This document shows, piece by piece, positions 34,566 to 46,930 of a DNA stretch of 64,000 bases. Source of the stretch: Torreya grandis. Lineage: Eukaryota > Streptophyta > Pinopsida > Cupressales > Taxaceae. The notes beneath the pieces were generated by a model. That model ran no database searches. It worked only from the letters and a program-made list of their open reading frames with translations, and was not told the origin of the DNA. Position numbers and translations under genes: made by a program. Each line of letters opens with the position of its first letter. Position 1 is the stretch's first letter. The stretch spans positions 1,030,001 through 1,094,000 of the forward strand of contig JARHVA010002004.1 in the NCBI GenBank assembly GCA_037957365.1. The letters run 5' to 3'.

Positions 34566-35948
34566 TGTAGACATCAAAATAGTGTCAACCCCCCCTTTGG
34601 TCCCTTTATAACTTCAACATGCCTAACCTATACTTTATTAATTTGAAATACTTATTTTAAATTAATAATCCCCCCTAGACACCTCACCTTGGATTCCTAG
34701 CTCTTAGGCCATTTAACACCCTATGACTAATCATAATTACCTAAGACCTATTTCAACTCCCACACTAATCCTCATGCCTATTAAACCTGCCACTTGGACC
34801 GTTCAACAATGACACCCAAACTTGGTAGATGAAAGAATAGGCAAAAGGCTAAAAATAGCCTTTTTACCCATTCTTTAGCCACCAACGTTGGTCAACAGTC
34901 GACCAATGCCAGTGCTATCACCAATGTAGGTTGTTTAAAACTAAATTCCAACCTCGACTGCAGACCCAAATGGGAATTCTCTTGCCCTGAATGTGAATTC
35001 TCTTGCTCCCGAGATCTGAATTCTCTTGCTCCTTGACTCCTTGCATATCAAAGGCAGGCTTTGGGACAAGGCATCAACATTCTATCATCACCCTTTAGGC
35101 TATAAAAACTCTACAGAACTCACTCCATATTGGATTGGATATTCTAGGAGGTCTTCAACATCAGCCATAACAGAACAAGTCTTCTACACTTTTGGTTCTC
35201 CAACAAGAGCTAAGTATTCTTCTAGTTTTCATTTTAGTATCTTTAGAATGAATTGGTAATCAGTCAATTTGCTATTTTTTATGTACTACTGAGACCAAAC
35301 TTGAATTTCTTCCCAGAGCCTTCCTCTCATTCTTATTCTCTTTCCACCCCTGTCCTCTACCTTAGCCCTTTTCTAGACCATATTCACTGCCCTGCAACCC
35401 TGCACAAATCGTTAAACTCAAAGACTCCTTCCAGACTCCTCTATCAACAATAGACTTTCCTTAAAACCTGTCCAAGGCCCATTACCCCTACCTACATCGG
35501 CATAAAGGCCCATTATCCCTACCAACATCAGCAGCCTAATTGATGTCGACAACATTGACCAACTGAAGATGATAGACTAACTGGCATCAGTGACTGTGAG
35601 AGGCAGATTGGAAGAATCACGAATGCATTATCTATTTCTCTTTTTTATCCTTTCATCATTTCTCTTTCTAGTAATACTTTTTTGTCAAATAAGTGGACTA
35701 TCATCCCTTAAGGAAGTCTTTGCACTTTTGGGACCGAGCTTTGCTTGGCAGTCGACCATATATCTATCTAACATTTTCTTTGTTTAAGTCTATCTTATTT
35801 ACAGGTGTCATTCTCCATATCCAAAGAGGAGCTCTTTCAATCGTCTGGATATGGTGCGCAACTTCATCCGGGTATCATCTAACCCTTGACCATTTAACTT
35901 TAGTTTCTCATTTCTTCTAAATGTAAAAAATGAAAATGAGCAGAAACA
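34566..35948 (+). repeat. 3' LTR of element D
   Basis: 1,383 bp. It starts TGTAGACATC and ends GCAGAAACA, the canonical TG..CA ends. A clean TATA box TATAAAAA lies at 35,101-35,108. The extra length against the 5' LTR comes from a short duplicated CATCGGCATAAAGGCCCATT-like piece near 35,490. It is followed by target duplication CTAAC at 35,949-35,953. Confidence 0.92.
35101..35108 (+). promoter_or_regulatory. TATA box in 3' LTR of D
   Basis: GGCTATAAAAACTCTACAGA. The 5' LTR has TATAGAAA at the same place, so only the downstream copy keeps a good box. Confidence 0.55.
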
Positions 35949-35953
35949 CTAAC

Positions 35954-36850
35954 ATCACATGATCTATCTAAAAACCATGTCATCTACATCATCATATACA
36001 TGAAATTAAATGACATCCACATAATCATATACATTAAATTAAATAACATTCATAAAACACATAATCATGCATCATTTCTATACACGTAAATTATTTATAA
36101 CATTTGCATCACATCCCAATATAATCATCTCCTACTTATAATGAATCAAATTAAATATCTAATCTAACAAATACATCAAAATTGCATAAGTGAAATATCC
36201 ATAAACACACCATATATAATTATAAATCTCGTCATAATCACATAGATGTCCATGAATGATATAAAAATTATGTACAATATAAGCATCATGGACATCAATG
36301 TGGCAAGTATGAAATACACGTCCAAAACACAAAAAATGTCTCATCAGATGAAGATCACAATAGTCCTAATGGTTTCCTAGTCAATTGATGTATGGAATGA
36401 GTAGTTTTTGCCCTATAAGATGGATCTCATTGATCTACTAGGACCACACCCTTTTAAAGACCCGTATAGTATTGGGTATATCTAGTTAGATGTGATATTT
36501 TATCTATCACATCTCTTAAGCCATTTATCTATAATAGTGTGTCCCCATCATCTCAGGTCTAGTCAACTACTTATAGCTCTACCTCTCTCTAGCTGATTCA
36601 AGTCTAAATCTGACCTATCTAACCATGTAAGGATATTATATGTGCCTCTCTAAACTAAATCTAAACTATCTGACCCTATAGGGTTGCTATCTATTTATCT
36701 TTATCCTAAATCTAACCTATCTAAACCTATAGAGCTACTATCTACACATTTACGGTCTAAATCTATTCCAATAATATAGTCAAATAAGTTAATATGGGGC
36801 CTATATACATATCCTATTATGCTATCTATCATTATAAATCCACCATCTCT
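35954..36850. repeat. Spacer of element A, copy 2, right part
   Basis: Continues 25,300 after the nested element and is homologous to 1,740-2,580 and 48,420-49,260. No gene is seen. Confidence 0.7.
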
Positions 36851-38160
36851 AGGTGATATTTTTTTGTATTAGCACTAATCCTAGCCACCTTAACCACCCT
36901 TGCCCTCACATCCTACTAAAGGTTATGATTTTGTTCCATGTTTTCCATAATAATAGGTGGCCTAAAAGGCCTTTGAACATTAGTTCCTTTTCCCCTCACT
37001 TGTTGATCCTCCCCACCCACACCTTGATCACCCTTGGCTACATCTTGATCATCCCCATAAATAACCATCAAATCTTGATTAGTCCTATCATGACCATCAT
37101 CCCCACCATATCTTTTAGGCTATGTCTACGCCCTCTAAGCCCATCATTTCCTCAATCATTCCTATGCTTGTATGATCTTTCATACTGCCCCTCTTTCTTA
37201 GGAAATTATGCTACTCTTAATAGTATCTGTGCCCATCTCTATTTCCACCATCCTGTATAATCTACAGTCAATCCAAGATCTTCTATAGCTATCTAGTAAT
37301 CCCATACTACAGGACCTATGTTGTCATCATCTACTTGTGACAATGCCTCATCAACTGTATGCCCCTACTCAGGTTTATCTTTATCACTTTTGGAAAATAA
37401 ATGCTCCTCTACTAAGAGATCCTAGTAATTTAAAAACTATCTTTGTACTCTATTAGAATTATATATATCTATGTTTTAATCTTGATGCCCTATCAAAGAA
37501 TACTTTGTCAGCATACTAGTATAATTTTCATCCTCTTCCCACAATAACTATACCATCTTCTATGGCATCCAAATAATACGGTCTACAATCAAACTATCTA
37601 GTGCCTTCCTATAAAATATCATATCACATACATGATCTCTCTTCACTCCTAGAATAATATACAATCTAAACACTAATAGATGATCATGATCATGAACTGC
37701 TCATGTGCTTAATAAGCTCTTGATTACCACATGTTCCAAAAAATATATTTGTATCAATAATGAGGGTTAGAAACACACCACTCCCCTATATACTCCCATA
37801 TGAATGTCCTAATATAGGTGGACCAACACAATAGTTCCCCATGCAAAAACTTGATAATAACTCACCATCTCTGCCACTCCATCCGATAAACCTAGATGAA
37901 ACCACTAACCACTCTTTTTTGGTAATAATATGTGAGTAATAAGAAACATGAATACTAGGGTCAATATGTTCACATTATCATCTGAGGGCCCTATCAATTT
38001 AAATCATGAAATTTGACCTATAGATTTCCACAAAGCCATTACATAGTCATGATCCATTCCCATGAGCTACAATAGATCACATATCCTCTCATAGGTAATC
38101 ATAAAATTTTCCACACATCCTCCGAATTCATTTTCATCTCTCCTATGATGAAGTGGAATA
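36850..38160 (-). pseudogene. PMD protein relic, antisense in A2 (truncated)
   Basis: Homologous to 2,560-3,870. On minus it keeps part of the LEDVW.ILWLPMRGYVI block (about 38,080-38,130), parts of the FRLYIILGVKRDHVCD-like section (37,600-37,690) and the Gly/Asp-rich tail (36,950-37,180). Its N-terminal end is cut at about 38,158, where sequence jumps straight into copia integrase. Heavy decay; no open frame of note. Confidence 0.65.
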
Positions 38161-39260
38161 TTTAAAAATGAATAGTCTACCATTGTACCTATCCATGCTT
38201 CCCTTAGAATGACACCATCCAAAATAATTAAAAAGCCTTTTATTTATTAAGTAAATAACAATATCCATAGCATCTATTCAAAGCTTTAAGGGTAACCTTG
38301 GATGCAATATCATGCTCCTTGCACACTCCATGATTGTCATGTTCATCCATTCTAACACATCATTTTATTGTGGTGTTCTTGAAACCATCATCTATCTATG
38401 AATCCCATGGGATGACCCATAATTATCAAATTCCTTCTTATAATATTTATCTCCATTATCTAATTTGACACACTTAAACTTATTTTATTTCTCATTCTCA
38501 ACAAAGCTTTCCGTTTCATAAAAATATTAAAAACATCAATTTTTTTATATGCAATAAAATCAAGTTTGTCTAGTTGCATCATCAATAAAACTAACATAAT
38601 AAGAAGAGCCACAGATGGATTATACTTGAGCCAATACCCATACATATGTGTGCATGAGATATAACTTTTAATTTTTCTTTGTCTTCCCAACTCTAAGAAA
38701 TCTGACTCTCTGGTATTTTCCGTACACGCAGTGCTCATAAAAATCTAAATCCATCTTATTTGAATCTATAAACAAATTCTCTGAGTGGAGAACTTGCATC
38801 CCCTACTCACTCATGTGCCCAGGTTTATGGTTCCATAATTTTATATCCCTTATTGTAGGAGATAAAATAATGGAATATTTAACATTACCTATGTATAAAT
38901 TTAATTTACCTACCTTTTCTCCTTTTGATATTACCAATGATCCTTTATTGATCGTCCATGAATTTCTACAAATGTAACTATGCAAGCTTCACTTCCCAAG
39001 TACCCTGTTAAAATTAGACGTATTTTAAATTCAAGAACATGCCTCACATTTTCAAGCAACTATTTATTTCTATTTTTTAATTTTATACGTATCTTACCCT
39101 GAACATTGTTCAAAATCATGGAAATGAACTTGTCTAAAATCACCTAGAACATAGTCTTGAAAATATTTCCTATGGGGTGTAACATAAAAAGAAGCCCCTA
39201 AATATAACTCCCAAAACTCATTACTATTATACAATGAAAGGATTAAAATATCTTAAAACA
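38161..39260 (-). pseudogene. Copia B2 integrase and protease relic
   Basis: 38,460-38,738 and 38,803-38,985 on minus give the integrase N-terminal region: NHKPGHMSE (GAG-pre-integrase) and, in another frame, YEHCVYGK, a changed SSIGGSHYY-like section and FIDDATR-like wording, then DVFNIFMK. The protease with FHATP-like wording is expected near 39,130-39,230 by alignment to B1 but is decayed. Confidence 0.72.
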
Positions 39261-39279
39261 CATCATGTTCTACATTTAC

Positions 39280-40100
39280 TTCCAAATTTTTATCTTGTTT
39301 TCCTTGTCCTAGTTTTCCTTTACAAAACCAACAATATTTCTTCTAATGTCCTATCTTCCCACAAATCTAGCAGCACAACATTCTTCTAGATTTAAATTTT
39401 CCCTTCTTAGAATTCCTGTGATTCCCTAGGCTATTTTAACTATCATTTTGTGTTCTCCTATTCTCCAAAGTCAAAAGATTACCTGATGTCTCACCTATGT
39501 TTTTTAATCACGTTTTGTCATTAAGAATAACACCAATAACATCATCAAACTTTAAAATGTTTGAATCAGAGATAAAATTAATCACAACCATGGCTAAGCC
39601 ATTCCATCTTTGTAGCAATAAACATAGAATCAAAAGAGCCCTAAACTCGTCATCTATGTTAACTCCTATAGATATTAAATGATTTGTGGCTATCTTAAAT
39701 TCATTTAAATGTTCAACAACATATCCACCATCCAACATCTCCATATTAAATAAATGATTCATAAGAAATACTTTGTTGTAGGGTGAAGGATTTTCATAAA
39801 ATATATCCAATACCTTTATCACATCCGTTGTTGTCTTTTATTTTGAAAATTTTAAGTCCATTGACATTACCATGCATAACCATATTATTCCTAGTGCCTT
39901 TTAGTCAAGAAACTCCCATTATTTGTCCTTCATAGACACTAACTTCTTTGTTATTGATCCAAATGAAAGGAAAATATCTTTATGATATAGATAGTCCTCC
40001 ATTTTCATCTTTCATAATTAGTAGTTTGGGCCATTAGAATTCTCAACCTTAAATTTGCCTTCTTTCATCATTGTTCCCATTCAAACCAATAACCCTTTTT
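39280..40100 (-). pseudogene. Copia B2 gag relic
   Basis: The longest preserved gag piece of the window: 39,508-39,822 is open for 104 codons with NKVFLMNHLFNMEMLDGG, HLNEFKIATNHLISIGV and LKFDDVIGVIL, the UBN2 gag-polypeptide domain of Ty1/copia elements. The CCHC knuckle lies near 39,320-39,390 in another frame. The LTR side shows the decayed PBS at about 40,105-40,120. Confidence 0.82.
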
Positions 40101-40120
40101 TCACGCAATTTTATACTAGT

Positions 40121-40583
40121 TTTTAGGAATATAAAACATAGACCAATATTAACAAAAAAATATACAAAATATACAAAAGAAAACACAAAATAAAAATAGG
40201 TTTATTGTGGTTCTGCCAAAATGGGCTATGTCCACACAAAAATAGTCAGTTCTTCTCTTAGTTCCAAAAATTAAGGAATAAAATTTTATACATCCACTAA
40301 AATTTTCTCTTCACTGACACTTAGTGTGCCACCATGATTACAATGAGCTCATATCAAAGGAGGATTACATATTAGGGAAAAATGCACCAAAATAATCTCT
40401 ACCATTAGATTTGCAACCTAATAGTAAATGGTCTAGATTTACTATAGAGTCACAATATGTTACAATAGATTTTTGACCCACCTAATCCCCCATGGTGACC
40501 TTAGTGGGGGGCATTTGCCCCTACCCAACCCTTCGATGTTAGTAACTAAGAATTATAGTAAGACCAGACTCCACCATGAAACA
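40121..40583 (-). repeat. 5' LTR of copia B2
   Basis: Homologous to 10,149-10,608 and 57,795-58,238. The left edge TGTTAGG has decayed to TTTTAGG and the right edge ATCCAACA to ATGAAACA. Confidence 0.8.
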
Positions 40584-42879
40584 ATAAGAAATGATGTCTT
40601 AATAAAATATAAGGCTTAATCATTTTGAAATAATAAACTAAAATAATAATAAAAAAACACATTTTAAAATTTATAGAAAATTCATAAGAAAAATACAAAG
40701 ATTACTAAAACAAAAAACTAGTGAGGATTGTGATGAGGATCTAATCACAAAATCCAAAAGATTGAATCGCAGATGGATAAAAATATTTATTTTTTAATAG
40801 ATATTACAAGAAATATTTAGAAACCCTATGAAAGTATTGCTCATAGCCTTAATGAGGTATAAAATACCTCACCTGTAAAAAATGATAGCTAAGAAAAATC
40901 CATGGATTGGTCATGTTAAAAAACTCTAGTGGATATAGAGATGGGTCTCGTAAAATGTGCATTTGTGAATCCTGAGATGCTTACCCAATTTTTAATTTTT
41001 GTATAAGATAAAATAAATAAACCCATAATAATAAAAAACCTTACATTTCCATTAAAACTTGTAAGTCAAAATAACTCATTCCAACTGATTCATAGATTAA
41101 CTACACTGAAATCAACTATAGTTTAAGAATTCAATAAATGATGGCAAGTGAAATTTTTGTTTTTAAATTTTAAACAAACATTTGAATCCATATTATAATT
41201 TTTTAAATGATTTAGGTTGTAACCCTAGTGAGGTATAAAAAACCTCATCTATATGTAGTGATGCAAACTAAAGATAAGTAGTCTTCCAATCACTGCTATT
41301 CTTCCTATCATCCCATAAGATAAATACTTGATATCCTCTTCCATTAAAAATCATCACACATGAAATGATATGGCCCAATGGGAATGAAGAAGGGATGATG
41401 GTGCATGAAGGTCAACATTAAATAGTGTAATGATCAAAGAATTAAATGCGAGGTGAAGGGTAATAATTATAGGGTGATGAGACTTTAATGCCTCATCACC
41501 CTGAATAGGGTGTATTGATTTTGTGCATTGTGTGTTATTAACCAAAGTTTAAATGGTCAAATTTTGGTGCCCACTTGGATTTTTATTGGATATCTTACCA
41601 TCACTAATCGATCTGACCTCCAAAATGGTACCATAATGACCACTTACACAACAATCAAAACCATGGGTCCATATTACCACATCAGATGTTTAAACTAATA
41701 ATTAAAATGTTGACACATTAATATATCCACCAATTTTAATTTTAGGTGTTGATGTGCCATGATTTAAATGTCACATAAACATAAAGTTAAATCTCAAGAT
41801 TTTTTAGTCCTATCCTTTAACGAGGTGTAGACAAAATAAAGTTAAAGAGACCAAATTAAGGTCCTTTTGTTGTTTCTATGATGATAAATTTTATTGTATT
41901 TTAAACAAATCACTAAATAAGTATTTGTTTGTAAGTAAAATGACAAATAAAAAATTTGGAAGAAAAATTAAAATGAAGGCTTTGTTTTTCACTTCTTAAT
42001 CTCCAAAATATTTTGGGAAGGATGTATTTGATTTTTTAAAAGCTAATTCTTGCCAAGTGAATTTTACTATTTGTATATTTTACTGACTTGGTAATTACTC
42101 TTAGAAAAATGTGTTTATAAATATGAATAATAAAATAATAAACAAGATTATAAACCTTTTTTTTTTAAATTTTGTGTTGTTGATATATATGATAACTTAA
42201 AAAAAAATTGATTTAATTTGAAATATTAGATAAGCTTTGTTTATATATCACATAGATACAATAATTATAGATATTTATTATATAACATGTATTTAATTTT
42301 ATCTGGCCTATTCGTATACAACTTTCTTTATACTTTTTTACAAGATTAATATAATAATAAATTCAAAAGGAATATATTTATAGCCTAGTTCTATTGTGAT
42401 TAATTTTTTTCCCAATATTGGTTTTATACATAATTCACATTATATATCTATATGAGTGTATACAAGATTTTTCTTTTCCATAAAAGAATATCATTTGTTT
42501 TTAAAACTATACCACATGCTAGGTTAAATAATTGAAGTGTAATGATAGAAGTGCATTGTATGTTTATGTAAATTTATTTATGATTAATAACTAATATTTG
42601 GAATTGTGGGAATTTTATTTGTATAGTGAAACATTTTACTTTTGGTCTTCAAAATTTTAAAAATAGCTTAAGCTTTGTATTTCATGGTTGAAGTCATCTT
42701 CCATATATATATTTTTAACCAACTCTTACTATTTTTTTTACCAATATTTTTTCTTAAATTAGTGTAAGTTATATACATGTATAATTTCATAGATTTTATC
42801 ACAAAGAACATCATTTTTCTAAAATTTAATTTAACAAACATTTTTTTTAAAAAGGATTGTAGGGTATGGATAGAATATT

Positions 42880-43430
42880 ATTTTATGAAAAATATTCAAG
42901 TTCCAAATTAGCTTCAAAATGTTGGATTTATTTATGTAAAAACATGATAAAAATCATGCTCCACATTTGTGAGGAAAGATAAGACATAGAGCCAGATCTA
43001 GCCATTATGTTCCTCATCCACAAATAAATTTAAATGAGACATATGGTGTTATTAACATGGATGAATCTTACACTTTTTCAAATTTTTTTCAACATGATAA
43101 TCAATGGGTTGACAATTATTCACAACAAAACTCAAAAATGGAGGAAATTGTTTCATTAACTCAAAAATATAAATTGATAATACTAATGAGGAGATGGAAA
43201 ATAATTCAAAGATAATATTTGGCCAAAACATGTTGTGATTTACCATTAATTTTAAATATTGATGAGGTGTATGAAGATGTAAACCATGGAAACCTTGGAA
43301 AAGGACATTCAAATAAAGTGAAAAATGGTGTAAATTTTAGTTGTGAAATATAATTGACATGATTTCAATGGAAATACAAGTGCACCAGGTTGAGAAAGAC
43401 CTTAAAAATAGTATTAATTGGAAACACCAT
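42880..43430 (+). pseudogene. Companion coding relic, copy 2
   Basis: Same words as at 12,960-13,430: SSHYVPHPQINLNETYGV, NMDESYTFSNFF, KMEEIVSLTQ. The in-frame stop before GKIRHRARSS is shared with copy 1, so the gene was already broken before the unit duplicated. Function unknown; see the copy-1 entry. Confidence 0.45.
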
Positions 43431-43639
43431 AAGGGCTACACCTTCAACATGGAGTTTTTATGAAGAAATAAATTTTGTTATTGAGAAAACTTACAAGATG
43501 ATAGGTTTTATGAAAGGTTATGATGGAAAATAATGGGTCAATCTAAGTATGATTGCAATGTAAAAAGATATAAAATGAAAATCATATAAATAAATTCCAC
43601 CTATTAATATTTGAAAAAATTGAAGTGGTGCATATCCAA

Positions 43640-44340
43640 TAACTTCAATAAGTAGGGAGAAATTGGATAAGTAGAATCTCCAATTAATTGATGAAAAATA
43701 GTTATTCCTTCAATTTGGAAGGTTGGAGATGCTAATACTTCTCTATTTTTGAATTATTTTTTTATTGTAGAACAATTCAATTGATTATCATCATGAGCAC
43801 CACCATGAGTATTAACAAACACATATTAAATTTTTTTTTTGTACATTATAGATTTCTTGCAATAAAACACATTGAAAATGGTGTTGGTTTACATAGTTTG
43901 TAGGAGTATGATATTTTTCAGGGCAATATGATAACTTAATATGTGCACCATCAAATATAGAACAAATAATTTAAAGTAGAGTTAAAATAGGAAAATCACT
44001 TGGTAATTTTTGTGTGCTCATGCACATATAAATTAGGATCATATTTATTTATACTAAAAACAATTTCCCACTAAATTTTCCTTCTTAATTTTTTAATTAA
44101 ATGTGAAGGTGGTGATTTTATTATTTGTGTCACTAGCACTAACATGACATGAAGAGGTGGTTCTAATAAATCCCATGGATTTATGTCTTCTAAAATCATC
44201 ATAGAATGATTTATCCAAGTGTTAAACATTCACATCATACATGTGTATAGGACAATAATTTGATTCCACACATGATCCAATTGGGAAACATTGTAAAAAA
44301 TTGCTATGCTAATGTAACTAAGCAATAGGCACATTAATTA
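43640..44340 (-). pseudogene. PIF/Harbinger-type transposase relic, copy 2
   Basis: FDGAHIK near 43,945-43,965 keeps the first catalytic Asp that copy 1 has lost. The following YCPEKYHTPTNYVNQHHFQC-like block is at 43,850-43,930. The C-terminal FG.LK and VLHN blocks are deleted. Confidence 0.6.
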
Positions 44341-44569
44341 TTTAAGGACTTCAGTCCATGTCAGCATTCAAAATTAGTCATTCATTTTCTATTTAACTAA
44401 CATGAAATATTTAATTGTTAAAACTATAATTTGAAGCACTTTTTTTTTTAAAAAAAAATTATAGGATTTTAATTAGAACACAACATTATTTAGTGGGAAA
44501 GAGAGTTATTTTAATATTATATTTAAAGATATATATTAAAAATTAAAATACATTCACATACTAAATTTT

Positions 44570-45740
44570 TACTATTGTAGTGAGTTTACATTACAAATTT
44601 ACATAAAAACTCAATTTTAAACAATTTACAATATAAATATAGGGACTAACTGCTACGTGGAGGTATGGATATATCTCATGCTAATATTTTGATTTCAATA
44701 GAATAAATAAAAAATACAATGTGCTATTAAATGTAAATATAGGGACTAGTCACAATATGGCCCTTGTTTATAACTTTCACTTTAATTTAATTTATATTGA
44801 AAAAAGTACTGTGATGTAATTTTAGTAGTTGTTATTCAAAGGAATAATAACAAAAATTGTATAGTGGGTCTATTTATTATATTATTTTTGGTCTAGAAAT
44901 ATGATGTTCAAAATTCCACAACAAAGTTTTATGGCTATTTTAGAAATTTAATTTAGTGATGTAATTAATTAGATATCCACTTAACAAACAAGTTAAGAAT
45001 ATAAAATATGAAACAAGAAATATAAACGATCTAATAACATTGAGCAATACGTCTTTATGGTACACTATCCACTGATTCTTATACTTCTAATGAGGAAATA
45101 TGAAATATATATGTATAAAAATAGATTTGTAACTTCATCTCCATCCCTATGATTGATAAAAGACTATGAATTTCCAAAATTGGTTACAATGATAACGCTT
45201 ATAGTTTTGTACAAACGTATATTTCATAAATTATTTTTGTGTAAAGAAAGTATGGGGGAAATTTTAAAGAAGATTTTTTGACATATATCTATAAGGTTTG
45301 ATTAAAATATAAAACAAGGAGAGAATATTTAGAGGAAATTTGATGAATTAATAACATGAGTACACTTAATTTAAAATAGTAGTGTTTAAGAATAACATTG
45401 GACTATACCCCCTTTTTAAATTTTTTTTTATAGAGTTTACAAATGACATTTTCTATCCATTGCTTGTTTTAGTACATGGATGGGTCCCTTGAATGTATGG
45501 ATTACATAGGGTGATAATTCAAATAAAATACAACTTGCACATGGCTTGTCTACACTTCAAATATTCAAAACAAAAAATAATTTTCCCAAATAACTCTAAA
45601 TATTATTCTTAACAATAGGTACAAAAATCACACCACAAATCTAGTTCTACATTTATATTCACATTTGCATTCTTCTTTCTATTCATATATTTCTAAAATG
45701 ACATATTCTTTTAAAGTTATTACATCATGTGTGTTACTTC
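44570..45740. repeat. Segment C to A transition, copy 2/3
   Basis: Homologous to 21,460-22,640. No gene seen. Confidence 0.65.
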
Positions 45741-46930
45741 ATGTTTTCCTATTTGGAATGGGTCACCCACAAATTAAAAAAAACAAATTTGGTGTAAAAC
45801 ATTTTAGAAAGAGCTTCTTTTTTATATTCCTCCTCTCTAAAAATTAGATGATTCACAATAATTTGGGAATCTAAACCAATCTATTTATTTTGTACACATT
45901 GGGAGACAAAATGTAAAAACTCTCAACCGTTTGTTTGACAACTTTAAAAAATCAATTTCAAAAGTATTTGTCTAAAAAATAACTTAATTAAAAAGCATGG
46001 GAATCTCATACATGCCTTAGCCCAAAAATTTAAACCTACAATGAACCCATGGCCTTTTTTAGTATGGGAATTAGATCTTACTGGAAAAAAAATTCCTACA
46101 TCGTAAAATGGACATAATTTTATTATTACAACCACAAAGTATTTTACAAAAAGGGTGGAAGTTATGCCACTAATATGCACCATAGGCCTTCAAATATCAA
46201 AGTTAAATTTTAATCAAATAAGTTTTTGCTTTAGAATCCCATCCAAAATCATTCACATAATGGAAAATCTTTTATGAATTAGGAATTGGAAGACCTGTGG
46301 AATCAATATCATATTGATTAACATTTATCCACACACTATTACAATAAGGGAAAGGTCCAAGTGGAAGTAATAAACAAAATTCTTAAAAACATACTTAAGA
46401 AGACTATAATTGATGTTTGAATAAAATGGCATACACAACTATATCTTATACTTTGCTCATATAAAAGCAGTGTCTGAATGCCTACTAGGACCACTCCATA
46501 CTCTTTTGAATTTGGAATAGATGCAATATTTTTAGTTGCAATTGAACACCCTCCATTATTTATATCCTTATGGGGCATCATAATAAACATTGAGTATAAA
46601 AAAGAGTGGCTACATGAACTATAATTATTATATGAAAACTGTCAAAATGCCCTTGATCACCTCAGAGCATATCAAAAAAAAACTCAAAGGCCAATATTGT
46701 AAGAAAAGTCAGTCCTGAGAATTTAAAATTGGTGACCTAGTCCTTAAGGAAAATTAGAAAAACACCAATGTTGAATTCAAAGGGAAGGGAAATTAAAAAG
46801 TAAATTGGATTGGGTATTATGTTATTATTACCAAATTTGGATCAAAGGAATATAAAATTGCCACTCTAGATGCAGATGAGCTTGATGATCCAATAAATAT
46901 CATGCATATAAAACAATTCTATTTGTAATA
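45740..46930 (+). pseudogene. Ty3/gypsy integrase relic, copy A3
   Basis: 46,035-46,170 reads MNPWPFLVWELDLTGKK, then GHNFIITTTKYFTKRVEVMP, the start of the integrase core. The third catalytic region near 46,349-46,385 reads QVEVINKIL and keeps the Glu that A2 has lost. The chromodomain-like end with the GPY region follows at about 46,730-46,930 (homologous to 50-250; IGY in place of IGPY-like wording). Frameshifts and stops break it. Confidence 0.82.

Larger units (their letters stand above)
25306..35948 (+). mobile_element. Nested Ty3/gypsy (Tat/Ogre-like) LTR element D, pol-deleted
   Basis: Complete outline: target duplication CTAAC (25,301-25,305 and 35,949-35,953), 5' LTR 25,306-26,654, PBS-like TTTGGCACACTCGGTAGGACC directly behind it, gag and Pro-rich reading frames, an integrase-tail relic at 31,860-32,001, a long 3' untranslated region with tandem repeats, purine tract AAAAAGGGGAAAA (34,553-34,565) and 3' LTR 34,566-35,948. 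Protease, reverse transcriptase, RNase H and the integrase core are not recognisable. The order gag, zinc-knuckle repeats, polyprotein end with GPY, long 3' region fits Tat/Ogre elements. It inserted into the A2 copy after the unit duplications, because A1 and A3 are uninterrupted there. Confidence 0.9.
38161..40583 (-). mobile_element. Copia element B2, left part deleted
   Basis: Only integrase, protease, gag and the 5' LTR (about 40,121-40,583) remain; reverse transcriptase, RNase H and 3' LTR are missing. On the right the flank ATAAG (40,584-40,588) then AATGATGTC matches the insertion point of the other B copies (GTAAG, CAATGATGTC). On the left it is fused to A2 by a deletion of roughly 5.2 kb, equivalent to about 50,569-55,800 in unit 3. 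Confidence 0.85.
40589..44570. repeat. Segment C, copy 2
   Basis: Aligns to 10,614-15,180 but lacks the AAT expansion (at about 43,405) and about 660 bp equivalent to 13,780-14,440 (junction near 43,640). The palindrome equivalent lies at 41,471-41,502. From about 44,380 it departs from copy 1 and re-joins it at 44,570 (equivalent to 21,460), so the 6.3-kb P450-bearing segment is absent here. Confidence 0.7.

Noticed and set aside
43052..43312. 86-codon minus-strand frame
   Set aside because: Antisense of the companion relic, whose + frame is conserved between copies.
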